Source: Diplolepis rosae (lineage: Eukaryota > Arthropoda > Insecta > Hymenoptera > Diplolepididae). Taken from it: a stretch of 64,000 nt of DNA. The notes beneath the pieces are model-generated. The model worked only from the letters and a program-made list of their open reading frames with translations, was not told the origin of the DNA and did no database searches. The stretch covers positions 1 through 64,000 of the forward strand of contig JAPYXD010000753.1 of assembly GCA_030998225.1 (NCBI GenBank). Reading direction: 5' to 3'. Both the position numbers and the translations under genes were made by a program. This document shows positions 10,601 to 23,500 of this stretch, one piece after another. Every line of letters starts with the position of its first letter. The first letter of the stretch is position 1.

Positions 10601-13600
10601 AAAAATCAATAAATTTGTTGTTTGGAAATTTTAAAATACCTGAAAATTCTGAATATGTAAAATTCATACATGAGAGCATTTACTTATAGACAATGTTTAA
10701 ATTTTATATACCTTTTCAGATTGTGACATCTAGTTACACAGATCTGCAAGATTATACTTACTACTTCGTTCCGGCGCCTTGGTTGTCCGTAAAACTGTTG
10801 CGATTGCTTCAGAATTATACTCCGCCAGGTAAATGCCTGACGTACACGGAAAAGAACGGTATGAATTCATCATCGATTGAATCTGGCTCAAAATTTAAAT
10901 TTTCTACTACAATAGTGCTTGATTCTCCAAAAGTTCGACAAAAATACTTTATTCCTCTTGAAAAATTTAATCTCTGCTCAGTCTGGTCTTTAAATCTTTC
11001 CGTGTATTCAAATCATTTGAAATTATTAGTTTGGTGTGAAAGTAATGAAATTCTCAATTGTATTGATAAATAACAAATAATTTACGAATTTCCATACTTT
11101 CGCACCAACCCAACAAATTCCAATTTCTATATGAGTTTCTTTTTCTCCCAGCCGAAGATCCTGGAGTTCGTGGTCGTTTAAATGAATGTCTAGAAACTAT
11201 CCTGAATAAAGCTCAAGAGCCACCAAAGTCAAAGAAGGTCCAACATGCAAACGCTAAGAACGCTGTGTTGTTTGAAGCAATTAGTTTAATAATTCACAAC
11301 GACAGCGAACCTCATCTTCTGGTGCGAGCCTGTAATCAACTGGGTCAGTTCCTCTCCAATCGAGAAACGAATCTTCGGTATTTAGCCTTAGAATCCATGT
11401 GCCATCTCGCTACGTCTGAGTTATCACACGAAGCGGTAAAGAAGCACCAGGAAGTCGTCATTCTCTCTATGAAGATGGAGAAGGATGTTTCTGTCAGGCA
11501 GCAAGCGGTCGACCTTCTATATGCTATGTGTGATAAGAGCAATGCTGAGGAAATTGTTCAGGAGATGCTCAATTATCTCGAAACAGCGGACTATTCTATT
11601 AGAGAAGAAATGGTCCTAAAAGTCGCAATACTTGCGGAAAAATACGCAACCGATTATACTTGGTATGTGGATGTAATTCTTAATCTGATCAGGATAGCTG
11701 GGGATTACGTGTCGGAGGAAGTTTGGTACAGGGTTATTCAAATCGTCATCAACAGGGACGACGTCCAAGGATATGCAGCTAAGACTGTTTTTGAGGTGAG
11801 TAATTTTCATCTGTTTTTTTAAATATGAATATTTTAATTCATGATTTATTTCAGGCTCTGCAAGCGCCAGCATGTCATGAAAATATGGTAAAAGTCGGAG
11901 GTTACATCCTCGGGGAATTTGGAAACCTTATAGCAGGCGACCAACGTTCCTCACCCCTGGTGCAGTTTCAACTCTTACATTCCAAAGTGAGTTTCATTTC
12001 CAAAAATTGTATTGCTATTTTAATCCTCATCTTTACTTAACTTTTTTTCATTTTTCAGTATCATTTATGTTCTCCAATGACTAGAGCGCTGTTGCTTTCG
12101 ACCTACATCAAATTTATCAACCTCTTCCCGGAAATTAGAACCCAAATTCAAGATGTCTTTAGACAAGACAGCAATCTTCGCAGTGCAGATGCAGAATTGC
12201 AACAGAGAACTTCGGAGTATCTGCAACTAAGCATTATTGCTTCGACGGATGTGCTGGCGACAGTTTTGGAAGAAATGCCAGCATTTCCAGAGAGAGAATC
12301 TTCCATCTTAGCGGTGCTGAAAAAGAAAAAACCTGGCCGAGTCCCGGAGAATGAAATCCGGGAAAGCAAAAGTCCAGCACCGAATACAAATCATCATGCC
12401 GAGGCACCTTCGGTCGCTGCAGCTGCTATTAATAACTCTTCTGCTGATCTTTTAGGATTGTCGACTCCTCCTGCATCGCAACCAACTAGTAATACGGGAG
12501 TTCTTCTCGATGTTTTGGGAGATATTTATAATTTACCAAATAAAGCTGGGACCACGAATGGAACTCAGAGCACATACAATCCTAAAAAGTAAGGAAAATC
12601 TGTTCATTTAAACGGTTTTATAAGAGATTTAGGCTTGAAACCAATGTTTTGTCAATTTTTCGTGTGAGGAGAATCGAAAAGCATTTTAAAAAATCTCAAA
12701 AATTAAAATAAAGCGTTTGCTCTACACCTTAAAAAACAAAAAAGTATTCTTATAGTTTTAAGTCAATTTTATTATAAAATTATAAATACTGATTATTGAC
12801 CAAATAAGTGACGAAATTCTACACTTGTCGGCTACTAATCTAGCTTAATTTTATAAAATATAATTTTGCAGATTCGTATGTAAAAACAACGGCGTCCTAT
12901 TCGAAAATGACCTGATCCAGATCGGAGTGAAATCAGAATTTAGACAAAACCTCGGGCGTATCGGATTGTTCTATGGAAATAAGACGCAGTTTCCACTTCA
13001 CAGTTTTCAACCTCAGCTTTCCTGGTCGGAAGAAAATCAGGCAAAGCTTGCGGTTCAAGTCAAACCCGTTGATCCTGTTTTGGAGGCAGGAGCGCAGATT
13101 CAACAAATGATCAATGCAGAATGCATCGATGATTATAATGGTTAAAATAATTTGATTTTAAAAATTTAAACTAAATTCTAAGAAGGCTTGTACATTATGA
13201 AATAAGGGAGTTTAGGATATTTTATGAGATTTCCTTGATAATAATTTTCGGATCTTCTTCCCTCTTTTTTTTTTAGACTTAAAATCTTTATTCCCCATTT
13301 CTTAACTTCATGTTAAATATATTCTTTTATCGCTGCTGATCTTTGCTTTTGTATTTCAGACACACCAAGTATGATCATCACTTTTATTTATAATAACATA
13401 AATCAGAAAATTACGATGAAGTTGCCCCTGACGATCAATAAATTCTTTGAACCGACTGAAATGAACGGTGAATCGTTCTTTGCTAGATGGAAAAACCTGG
13501 GAGGGTGAGTTTTAGTTGAATTATTTTATTTATTATATTAGGAAGAATTATTAATTTCAATTTATAAATTTCAGAGCCAATCAACAACGCTCACAAAAAA

Positions 13601-14052
13601 TATTCAAAGCGCAGCAGCCAATGGATCTGGAGCAAGTTCGCACAAAATTGCAAGGCTTTGGAATGCAACTTCTTGATGGAATCGACCCAAATCCTGACAA
13701 TTTTGTTTGTGCTGGAATCGTGCACATGAGAGCGCAACAAATTGGCTGTTTGTTGCGACTAGAACCCAATAAACAAGCACAAGTAAGCTTAAAGAAAAAA
13801 GACAAAACTCTAATTTATTTAGATGACAATTTTGCTTTTTTATTTTGCAAACTACTTTTATATTGTTAACTACTTTCATTTATTGAAGTTGATACATCAA
13901 TAAATATGTATCTCAGAAAATATTATTCTGATCTGATTTTTCAAAATAAAACTGGAAATTGGTTAAATTTTCAGATGTTCCGATTGACTGTGCGTTCGAG
14001 CAAAGAATCTATGTCTGTGGAAATTTGTGACCTACTCGTGGACCAATTTTAA
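7641..14052 (+). CDS. AP-2alpha: AP-2 complex subunit alpha (alpha-adaptin)
   Basis: Twelve coding exons: 7641-7704, 8431-8642, 8748-8941, 9860-10091, 10720-10828, 11152-11795, 11855-11986, 12059-12588, 12872-13140, 13360-13504, 13575-13782, 13975-14052. Phases agree throughout, giving 938 residues, the usual family length. The protein is the large alpha subunit of the AP-2 clathrin adaptor. It binds PtdIns(4,5)P2 and clathrin-coat accessory proteins at the plasma membrane in endocytosis. Visible are the N-terminus [20 protein letters not shown], the basic phosphoinositide-binding patch K54-K56/Y57, a long helical HEAT-type trunk (to about residue 620), a Pro/Ser/Asn-rich hinge (about 630-705) with a DLLGL clathrin-box-like motif, and the two-part ear domain ending [10 protein letters not shown]. 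The exon 9 donor is GTTAAA, weak but required by phase. The gene appears intact. Confidence 0.96.
7705..8430. other. Intron 1 of AP-2 alpha
   Basis: The donor GTACGT at 7705 and acceptor TTGCAG at 8430 frame a 726-base intron. A minus-strand open frame inside it (7909-8133) has no recognisable domain. I see no other feature. Confidence 0.8.
8942..9859. other. Intron 3 of AP-2 alpha
   Basis: This 918-base intron separates the codon halves of the Gly in [11 protein letters not shown]. Nothing beyond AT-rich intron sequence was recognised. Confidence 0.8.
10092..10719. other. Intron 4 of AP-2 alpha
   Basis: Donor GTGAGT at 10092, acceptor TTTTCAG at 10719. AT-rich, with no further feature recognised. 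Confidence 0.8.
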
Positions 14053-17000
14053 GTTGAGCTTAGCCTGACTAGAGAAAAGTTCGACGCATTATTTTGTTTG
14101 TCCATCGAACGCCGAAACACGAATCTCGTTTTGCACGAACTGATCGAAGAATGCTTCTTATTCGCTTAAGAAGTTCGCGCTGTGTGCTCCAGTTTAATTC
14201 GCGTACCATCTCCAGCATTGGAACTTCGTTACCAATCCATACGACGATCATCACATCGAAAATAAGATTAATTAAATTCACAAAGTAGAAAAAATAGTCT
14301 TGAATCGTGAAAAGTAATATATGAAAAGATAAATGGACTAACGATGGACAGTATTAATCTCGAAAATGGAAGGTAACGAGGTAGTAAACTTTTGTTTAGT
14401 TAAGCTGTTAAAACGTGAGCCTGAGGTAAGAATATGCTCTTCATTTTTGTGAAACTTCATAGACTAAAGCACGGAAAACTGCCGAGTGATTCCATTATCT
14501 CAATCCTCAATTTTCTTCCCTTACAGTTTTTTCCTTAAACTCGGAGGGTCTAAGTTTATATTTGATCAAATTTGGATACTTCAATAATCCAATTACAAAT
14601 TGGGGGGATTTATAAATAGAAGATGTTTTAAATCTCAAGCTATGGAAGTCAAAACGCCTCCAATTTTGAACTAATACTTTTTTTAAGTAAAATAATTAGG
14701 ATCTTTTTCTTTTTCATTCTCGCTTAAACATTCACTTATACTCATTTTTTAACTTGACTCTCCTTCCTATTCTGATAATGATGCATTAATCCGTGCTTCT
14801 TTGGGACCCGAATGTGGATTCAACCACTTTTCGTAGTCTTTGAAATTAATCGCCATAGAGAGAAGTATTTGCGTTTGATGAAGCTCAAAGTAAATAAAAT
14901 ATTACGTTATTAATTTTTAAGCTAGATCCCAAAAGCCTCTAAGTTTCCCCCTTTCGCTTGACTTTGAGAAAGAGATCCATGGCTGGTAACCTTAAGGCTT
15001 AAGAGACTGCAAGGTACGGCGTATTATTATCAATGAGTCGGTAATGAACTAATGATTTAATTATAATTTTAATAAGAAGTGTAAATGATAGGTATATTAT
15101 AATTCTCTCTATGCAACCAGGATGTATATTTCATTAGATCGAATCCTGACATTTGCTAATTTTCTTTCTTTGTATTTTATTAGAAAGCCTAGCTTTTAAT
15201 CCTAAAAGGGTCACAAAATTGTCCAATTCTATTTAATTGTACATAAGTAATTTAAGAATTTTGAGAAATCTGGTAATTTATTAGCGAACCTTCTTTCTCC
15301 AGAGATGTACATTTCTTTCGCTGTAGATTAAAGATCAACTTTCTCTATTTTTTATAGATCCTATTAATCTAAGCGTAGGCTGTGATCGAGAATTTTAAGG
15401 CGATCGTTTACGATTAACTTGAAACGGGGGTATTTCATAAGTGCTCGATAAATGAATCATGACTTAAAACTTTTTTTAACTCGCAAGGCCTTTGATAGAG
15501 TTTTCACTTTCAAAATTTTTCGGAATTTGAACCATCTGGAATTCGAAAAGTTAAGAAAATCTTTTCCAAATAATCGAGCAGTCAAGAATCTCATTATCCC
15601 CAAAATCAATTTCCTAATCATTCCTAAAATTAATTATCGACGATCGCTTTTGATTTTCTCGACCAAACTGCAAAGTTGAGTCGCCAGTCATGGATTCGTT
15701 AAGTTAGTAAATGAATAAAAAATAATCGCGAGAATTCCTAGTATTCGTAGATACAATAAAAAAAATAAAACTATAAAAGCAGGATGTCGGAAAGGTTCAA
15801 TGGAAATGTTCCCTTTATCGTACGCAGCTTGTACACATTATTATATTGTACAAAGTTGAAACGATTATAAGTATCGCTTCTGTCTGCGATATTATTAAAT
15901 TATATCACCGACGTAAATATAAAATTATTATATAAATTAATTATAAATATATATACAATTCATATATAAATATTATATACAAAGATGAATATTAAAAGTG
16001 AGTGCTTGGTGCACCGTTGTTAGGTTTATGTCACGACATCACTCTCACAAAAAAAATAATTAGTCAGTGTCACAGAGTTTATTCAAAAACATTGCCTCCC
16101 AGACCTTAATTGAAAATGGTTACTCTGACTGTAAATTATAAACGTAGAATTGATTTGTTCAGTCGTTTACTAGCGAGAGCTCGATTGTGTGTCTGTTTTT
16201 TTTCAATGTCAATAGTGGTTTTGTATCGTTTTTTGCTCTATGTACATGTATGTACCTTTGTAAGACACTTAGATTTATATTATTGAACAATATATATACA
16301 TATATAAATATATATGTGTATATATGAAATATCTCTCGTACTAAAGACTTTCTGCGTTTTTTGTTGATTTTTTTTTCTAAATTAGATTATTAGATTTAGG
16401 GATGTAAGTTTTAGAGAAAATAAAACTCAAGTGGTTAGATATTTTAACAATTGGTGGAATTAATTTAATATTGATGTTAAAATCATGTTGTATTATATAA
16501 ATTCATATTTAGGCTTTTTTATAAATATTTGCAGAAGTTTAAAATTTTTGGAAATGGGATGATTGATTGTATGCTTTTTAGAATTTTTGATTTATTTCGC
16601 CATTTTATAGAAATATATTTGCGAAGAACAATAACTGGCGTATATATCCATGTTATCTATATTTATATGTAATATTAACCCCAAAGTTAATATTAACTAT
16701 CCGAACTGTTAACAATCTTTGGATATAGTTAGGGACCTATGTATATTATAATAATATACTTATACACAAATTGCGATTATGATGATTATACATGTATATA
16801 TACATATACGTAAAGACAATTATTAAAGGTACGATGTCATTTGTCTGCACATAATTCATATGCCATCATTCTAATCTTTTAATTAATTTTAATATTTATT
16901 TTCTTAATTCTAAACTGAAGTTGAAAATCTTTTCATTATTGCGAAATTCCATTGGCTTTCTGGGGGTTGTTTCTCAATCTAAATTATATTTACAATGTGA

Positions 17001-17566
17001 ATGAAATAGAGAAAAATTATCAAAGGAAAACCAATAGAATTTCGTTAAGATTCCTTCAAACTCTACTATTTTACTTGTCACAAATATATCAATTTATTGA
17101 TACAATATTTAATTTAAAAACGTAGAATTTGGAAATTCGTTCATTTTCATTCATTACAAACTTTATAATTAGGGACTAATTACTTAAATGTTCATTACGC
17201 TCTTAGTCTAGACGATTTTATATTTTGACTAGTTATTTTCTTTACAAATAGTTTTCTGTCAGATTTTTGACTCTAAATTATTCTAGGCTTTAAAATTTGC
17301 AATTAACGATGCTTTTAAAAGAAGATTGAGTTTTGATCAATTTTTATAGAATTGACTAGTTTTTGTTTTTAATTAGAATTTAAATTTAAATTGAAAACTT
17401 ATTATTTGGAAAGTTGAATTTTTTATAGAAAGTGAAGTTTTACACTTCAGAAAACTTCTAAGAATAATTTTGGTTAATATAAATACGAATTTAAAAAAAA
17501 ATCTTCTGACATTAATTAATCTCTTTATAATCTACAGATTTAAATTCAAAGACCTCTAAAAAAAAA
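14053..17566. other. AP-2 alpha 3' UTR and intergenic DNA before the convergent TNFR-like gene
   Basis: AP-2 alpha (plus strand) and the TNFR-like gene (minus strand) converge here. The sequence after the stop probably forms a long 3' UTR. AATAAA words occur at about 14893 and 15755, and the second sits in an A-rich context, but I cannot say which is used. 15900-16330 and 16600-16810 are rich in TATATA and ATATAC runs. Reading the minus strand, I saw no convincing hydrophobic exon that could give the TNFR-like protein a membrane anchor, although a short exon could be missed. Confidence 0.55.
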
Positions 17567-20500
17567 CTAGTGATTCTGAATTCCATTGGAACTCTCCTCA
17601 GATTCTTCGAGAACGGCATCGACATCATTTTTAAGAAGATTCTCCATTTCTTCAGAATCATCAAGCTCATCTTCAGGATCATTTACAAGAATACTTTCTT
17701 CTCCAGTGCTTTGAGCATCCTCTGGTGCAAGGAAGAAATTAGCTCGACCTTTGCACTTTCTCTGATAATCAGGATTCTCTGGAGCATGTCGATGGCAAGA
17801 ATCACAGACTGTGTCCATTTTCGAAGTGCAGGGATGAGCTTCATAAAGTCGTGGACCACATCTGGAGCAAATCCAACAAGGCTGGATACTGTGATGAGGA
17901 CTATAGGTTCCTGCAGAACATTTTCCACACTGGGTGTCTCGACCTTGGGTGCAATGTTTTACAACTCCAAATCCTGGGCCACATCTACTGCAATGTGATC
18001 CTTCTCGATGATGTCTGATATGTGGGCGACATTCTACAACCTGAAAAAGAGTAATTTTTTTCTGTTACTTTTATTTTTCTCTCGGTCAATTATAGTCAAT
18101 ATAAATTTTACAGAAATAAAATTACAATATTTTCACATCTGCTCGCTTCAAAAATTTAAATGGTTGAAAAATTATTAATTTCCAAAGATCAATTCTTCAT
18201 GATTTGATGCTTTTGAAAAAACAACCTATTCTGAATATTTAAAACTAAAAAGTATAGAGACTTGAAATATAAAAAATTTCTTATTAAACTTACAAAATAA
18301 TATCCGTTAAGGCCATGGATCAACTAATGTAGATGACTAAATTTTGGGGGAAACTGATTTATTGATTTGGTCAGCTGTACTAGTTATACCATAAAATTAT
18401 TAGATTTATATATTTATGAATTTTTCTTCATTAAGGCGATCAAAATTTGAATTCAAATCCCCCCCTCTTCAACCAATGAAACCCCCTTTTTTAAGTTTAA
18501 TGCGCGGGTAAGACCGTTAACGAACAGGTGCCTGAGAAACGAGAGCCAGCTGACTTCGGAAACACCTTGCGAACCCTTCCGTTCATTTTGCATTTACTTT
18601 TCTAAATGAAACTGGATAAGAATCAGTTTTGAACCTTGGCAGTATCCTCTTCCCTTTATATTCATTTAAATAATGACAACAAAAGAATTATAATTAAAAC
18701 CATAGACTGGTACTTAATTTAATCTTAATGGCAAATCTTATGCAGGATTACTTCAAATTTACATGGCAAAATACTTTTTTAATTTATCAAATTTTTTCTT
18801 AAAAGATTTTTTATTTGAACTGAATTTGTTTTAATTTATGTTCATAGATTTGATTAATTTTGAAGCCTGTAAAGAAACTCCACAAAATAAAATATTTTGG
18901 GTGGATAAAGATAAAATAATAATGACTCTAAGCATAGAGGAATTTTAGTATCCAATCAATTTTAAATCCCTATTTGAAAATTACTATAATATTTTTACTA
19001 AATTTGAACTATGGGAATGAAAATGTAGGATTCATCGAAAAAGATATTAGATAGGGACTTTGTTCTAAAACTTCCATCTGTTGACCTATTATTCAAACTT
19101 CAATGCTACCTTTTAGGATTCAGCATCGAAACCCGAGGGGACCCGCAGCTGACATTGGGCCCCAGGTCCTAAACTTTATTTTTTCTATCTCCCTTTAGAG
19201 AAACTCTGAAATCTTGCCTGTAATTTTCAACCATTCATCTTCCATGCCTTCATATCTGACGATACTCAACCATACATTTCTATTCTTCGGATAGGTACCA
19301 CGAAACCAAAGAAATTATGACTCCTTGATAATACATATAAAAATTTCTTCAACTTGAATTACATATAAAATTAAAAGGTAATAAATAACTCAAACTAACT
19401 TTAAAACAGAATTTTTAAAATCAAAATTGTTTATTTTTTGTGGTCTTGTTACCGTTTTAGATAGAAGGTACAATTTGTATTCAACCCTATTGGTTTAGGG
19501 CTAATTTTACTACTTGAAAGATTCTCTAAAACTTTCTTAGGTTCTTTTATTCAAATTTGTCTTATTCATTAATTCTGAAGTTCGTATTTTCATTTAAAAA
19601 TAAAAATGGTAGATTGTATTGACCCTTGATTTAATTTATAAAATTTGGTACGTTTGCATTGGCTATAGGGTCCATAAATGAAGAAGTCTATTTAATTTGA
19701 AAAAAATGTCAATTAAAAAAAGACAGAAAGTTTCAGTGAATCTTTCAAGGAATAAAATAAGCCCTGGATCATTGAGACTGAATTGAAATTTTATCTGAAA
19801 TGAAAACAAAAACATAAGAAACCACTTGTACTAATTTTTATTATTCCAAATCATCATTTATTTACTATTATTTACTATTTAAGTGATGATTCGGAAATAT
19901 AAAAATCATGACAAATGATGATTTTGATTAATAAAAATTAGTACAAATGGTAATTCGATCACGAAGTTCGCGATGAAAATTTTTTTGCACCCGCCAGACA
20001 GATGTTTCCTAATAATTATTAATCAATAAAGGTAGTCTTTATTACAGTAATGTTACACGAATTAAGTAAAGAAAAACAAGTTCAACTTTTTTGGAGATAA
20101 TAATTGAAGTAAAGTAAAGCGTCAGCTGCTGGCAGATGTCGATGGCACGCGCCAGCAGTTTCAGAAAAGTCAGGTGATTCGTAACACCCGGCGAGTGGGT
20201 CCAATATAGTTTGTAAGGCCCAATTTCAAGAGGATCCGCCTGACCCCCCTCTTCCCTTATATTCATGTTGCTTTCCTTTATTTTTATGAACTCGATTGAT
20301 TTTCTTTTCTCTGGTTTGTTCAAAACATTCATTTTTTGCCGAAATTTACAAAAATAAACTACAATTTCTTGTTAGAATTCAAACAGTTTTTTAAATTTCA
20401 ATAGGTTAAGTTTCTACACAAAATAAAATTTCTAAACTATTGTGGTTTATTGTAATTTATTGTATTTTATTCAAAAAACGATTTTTTCTCATTTTTGTCT

Positions 20501-23500
20501 AGTATACGTATTTGGTGATGATAATTGAAAATTTTTTTCTGTTTTTCAGGTTCATTCTTGTTCATTGCACCGATAAATTGACAAGGGGCATCCCTACGAC
20601 TTACGGAGTCTCGGATTCTTGTTACATGTCCAATTAAGCGCTAACCCTTTCTCAATATCACAAACTGACGTCTATGTCTTGGGAGAATTCCATAAATACA
20701 ATTAAAATGATTCAAGAATCAATAAAAACTTCATCTACATACTTTTTGAATGTATATTTTTAAAGGAAGGACAAACTGCAAAAATGAATTACCTCAACAT
20801 GAATAAATTTTTTGACACTTTGGAATCAGGGCCATTGTTTTAAAAAAAAAAACTCTGTGACTGAATTATAATCTTTTGATTTCTTTTGGCTACAATTGTC
20901 GAGTGAAGAGCCTTCAACGCATTTTACAAAACGTGACCGAGGTTTACGATATTTTTGTGGTTAGGTGAATTACCAACGAGTAAAAAGGTGGAAACTAAAA
21001 AAGCAAAACAGGGAACATTTTCAAATACTTTGCTCAGAATCCTCATTCGAGCGTGAAGGTTCCAATCCTAATGGTAACCTCAGCCAAACCACTTTTCCTT
21101 CGTCCATTCTCAATATTTTTACAGAGGTTGTGTTAAAAAACGTCGACTAAAACCCCTCAGGTTTGCATAAACTGCCTGGGAATGTTTCCTTCAGAAGTTT
21201 TCAACAGTGTGAACGAAAATAAAAAACGACAAAAATTCCCTTGGGAAACGGTAACTGGGTCAGTGTATCTTTTATCTATTCATTGAATACTATTCAACCC
21301 TATTTATTTTTAAATAACAAAAAAGAGTTATCTCCATTTCAAAAATGATTTCTGTTTTTCTTTTGTCGAATTCGAGTACCTTAGTTTCTTTATTTTTCAT
21401 TGCCGAATAAAATTTGCTAATTATATTATATTCTATAAATCAATAATTTAAAAAAAATAATTTCAATCAGTTACTCATTTTCAGCAATTTGATTAGTTAA
21501 TTTAGTTAATTCTACTAAGAAATAAATAAAAGTCAATTAATTAACGAGCTAAAAATAAGTCACTGACAGATCAGTAAAAAAACTACTTTAGAAAATTATC
21601 CAAAAGTTTTAAAAAGAACTTAAATATTCAAAAAATATTTTGTTTAATATTAAATTAACATTATTTATTATTTATTTGATTATTTTTATAGATTTGTCAA
21701 GAAATTTACTGAATTTTATTCTGAATCAAGTGAAATTGTAGCGATGGTAACAATAAATACGATGACGTATGTAAATTGGAACTTCCAATTGTTGATGAAA
21801 CGGAAATGGTAATTACACCTACTATTGTGCTATTACTTTTTTGTTATCGGTCCATTGACTCTCAGATATTTCCACAGGCTTCCAAGACTTATGTTCGTAC
21901 CTACTTGTTTAATATTTTAATTTGAAAAATCTATAAATTACAAATACAAATTCTACTAATTAAATAAAATAATTAATAATTAATATAAAGTTGACAAAAA
22001 ATGAAATATTAAATTAGGTTCCGTTAATTGTAATTCTAACTTTTAAGTTTTATATACATATTAATGAGTTATATATTTCTAGTGTGAGAATATCCTTCAA
22101 GTGACAAAGGTTACCGGAAGAAGTTCACCTCCATAGGTCAGAAGGTCACGCAACGATGGTTTCTACACATTTTTCCATTCCCTGTACACAATTTTTCAAT
22201 GTTCAACTTCCGAAAGGAAGTTCCTGGTCGAGGGTGTCTGCACTCAACGTTTTCAGGTAAATTGAGATAATTATCTTTCATGGTTTTAATACTTTTTTAA
22301 TTTATCATTTTTCCAGTAATAACGAACTTTTTATAGTGCCAGGCTCTCTGATATATAAAGTAATTATTTATTATTAAAGGGAATTATTTTTATTAACTTT
22401 ACTGCAAGTTATATAACTGATTATAATGTTGTTTTCCACAATTAAAGATCGCATTAAAAATTTTATATTTACAAATAATTTACTTTTCAATCTTTACATT
22501 TTTTTCATTGCTGAACTTTATAGTTCCTTTGAGTCTCGATTTTTAATTTTCTTTGACGAGCAAAATCTACAAATTAAGGAGTTTTTATGCTTAACGCACA
22601 TTAATCTAGAAGTCGCTAACGAGCAAGTTTAATCCTTAATGAGTGTCGAGTCGAGTCAACTTGACAATGTCAAGAAAAACTGATGGAGGGGCAGCAAATA
22701 GAAAAAGTCCATTTTCTCGATCGCAGGTCATTAGGGACTTTATTATAATGTTATATTTTTCAATGAAGCTCAGATTTAACCTCTAGCGCAATTTCAATCT
22801 CCTGGTCATAACAAATTTTTAAGAAACTGATTTTTATTTTAACGAATTTAATTTCAATGAATGAGGAAAATTATATGGTAACTTATGTGAGAACCTATAT
22901 GATATTCTATACAGGTTCCTGTCTGTAATTCCTTTTAAGAAGAGTAGATGGAAATTTGTATGGAATCCTATATAGGTTCCTGGCTCAATTTTTTTTTTAT
23001 CTTGGCTTATTAATATTTAAGGACTGATAATTAGGGTAACTTTTTCACAATAAATTAGTCTATCATTCGCTGTGACTTGTAGCGAATAGAGGGCCATTTA
23101 GCAACAAAGAACGGACCTTGGCGTCGCTCCCACGATTTCTATACATTATTAGCCTAGACTTTTGACCAACCCTGATCTTTCTGGTTCAACCCCCACGATC
23201 CTCCCCCCTATATCTCTTTCCCGTTTCTTTAACTTTTAACTCCTTTTTCTTTTTCTTCTCGTTAGCAAGTCGTTGCTTGTGAAATGATCATATCTCGATT
23301 TCAATGCCTCTGATATTTCTTTTCTTCTCCAAACACACTCATTTTGAAAAAATAATTTTAAGGGCTGCAACTTATATTCTTAGTGGAGTATTTGCAAATT
23401 CAAGAGATGTCGTAATGTTTTGAGGAATTTTAAGAGATTTCGACAACTCAGAATTATTTAGAGGAATTAAGAAAATAAAAAATAAAATTAGAAATTTTAT

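Noticed and set aside
13604..13879. Minus-strand frame overlapping AP-2 alpha exon 11
   Set aside because: Antisense shadow of a conserved coding exon.
15900..16330. TATATA-rich tract considered as a promoter
   Set aside because: Extended simple AT sequence with no nearby initiator or coding start; more likely 3' UTR or intergenic low complexity.
17570..17998. Plus-strand 142-codon frame
   Set aside because: Antisense shadow of the TNFR-like exon, whose cysteine spacing on the minus strand is decisive.
20042..20332. Minus-strand 96-codon frame in the large TNFR-like gene intron
   Set aside because: No cysteine pattern, no domain and no suitable splice phase to join exons 1 and 2.
22860..22985. 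Repeated TATAYAGGTTCCTG phrase
   Set aside because: Only two short copies; too little to call a repeat family.
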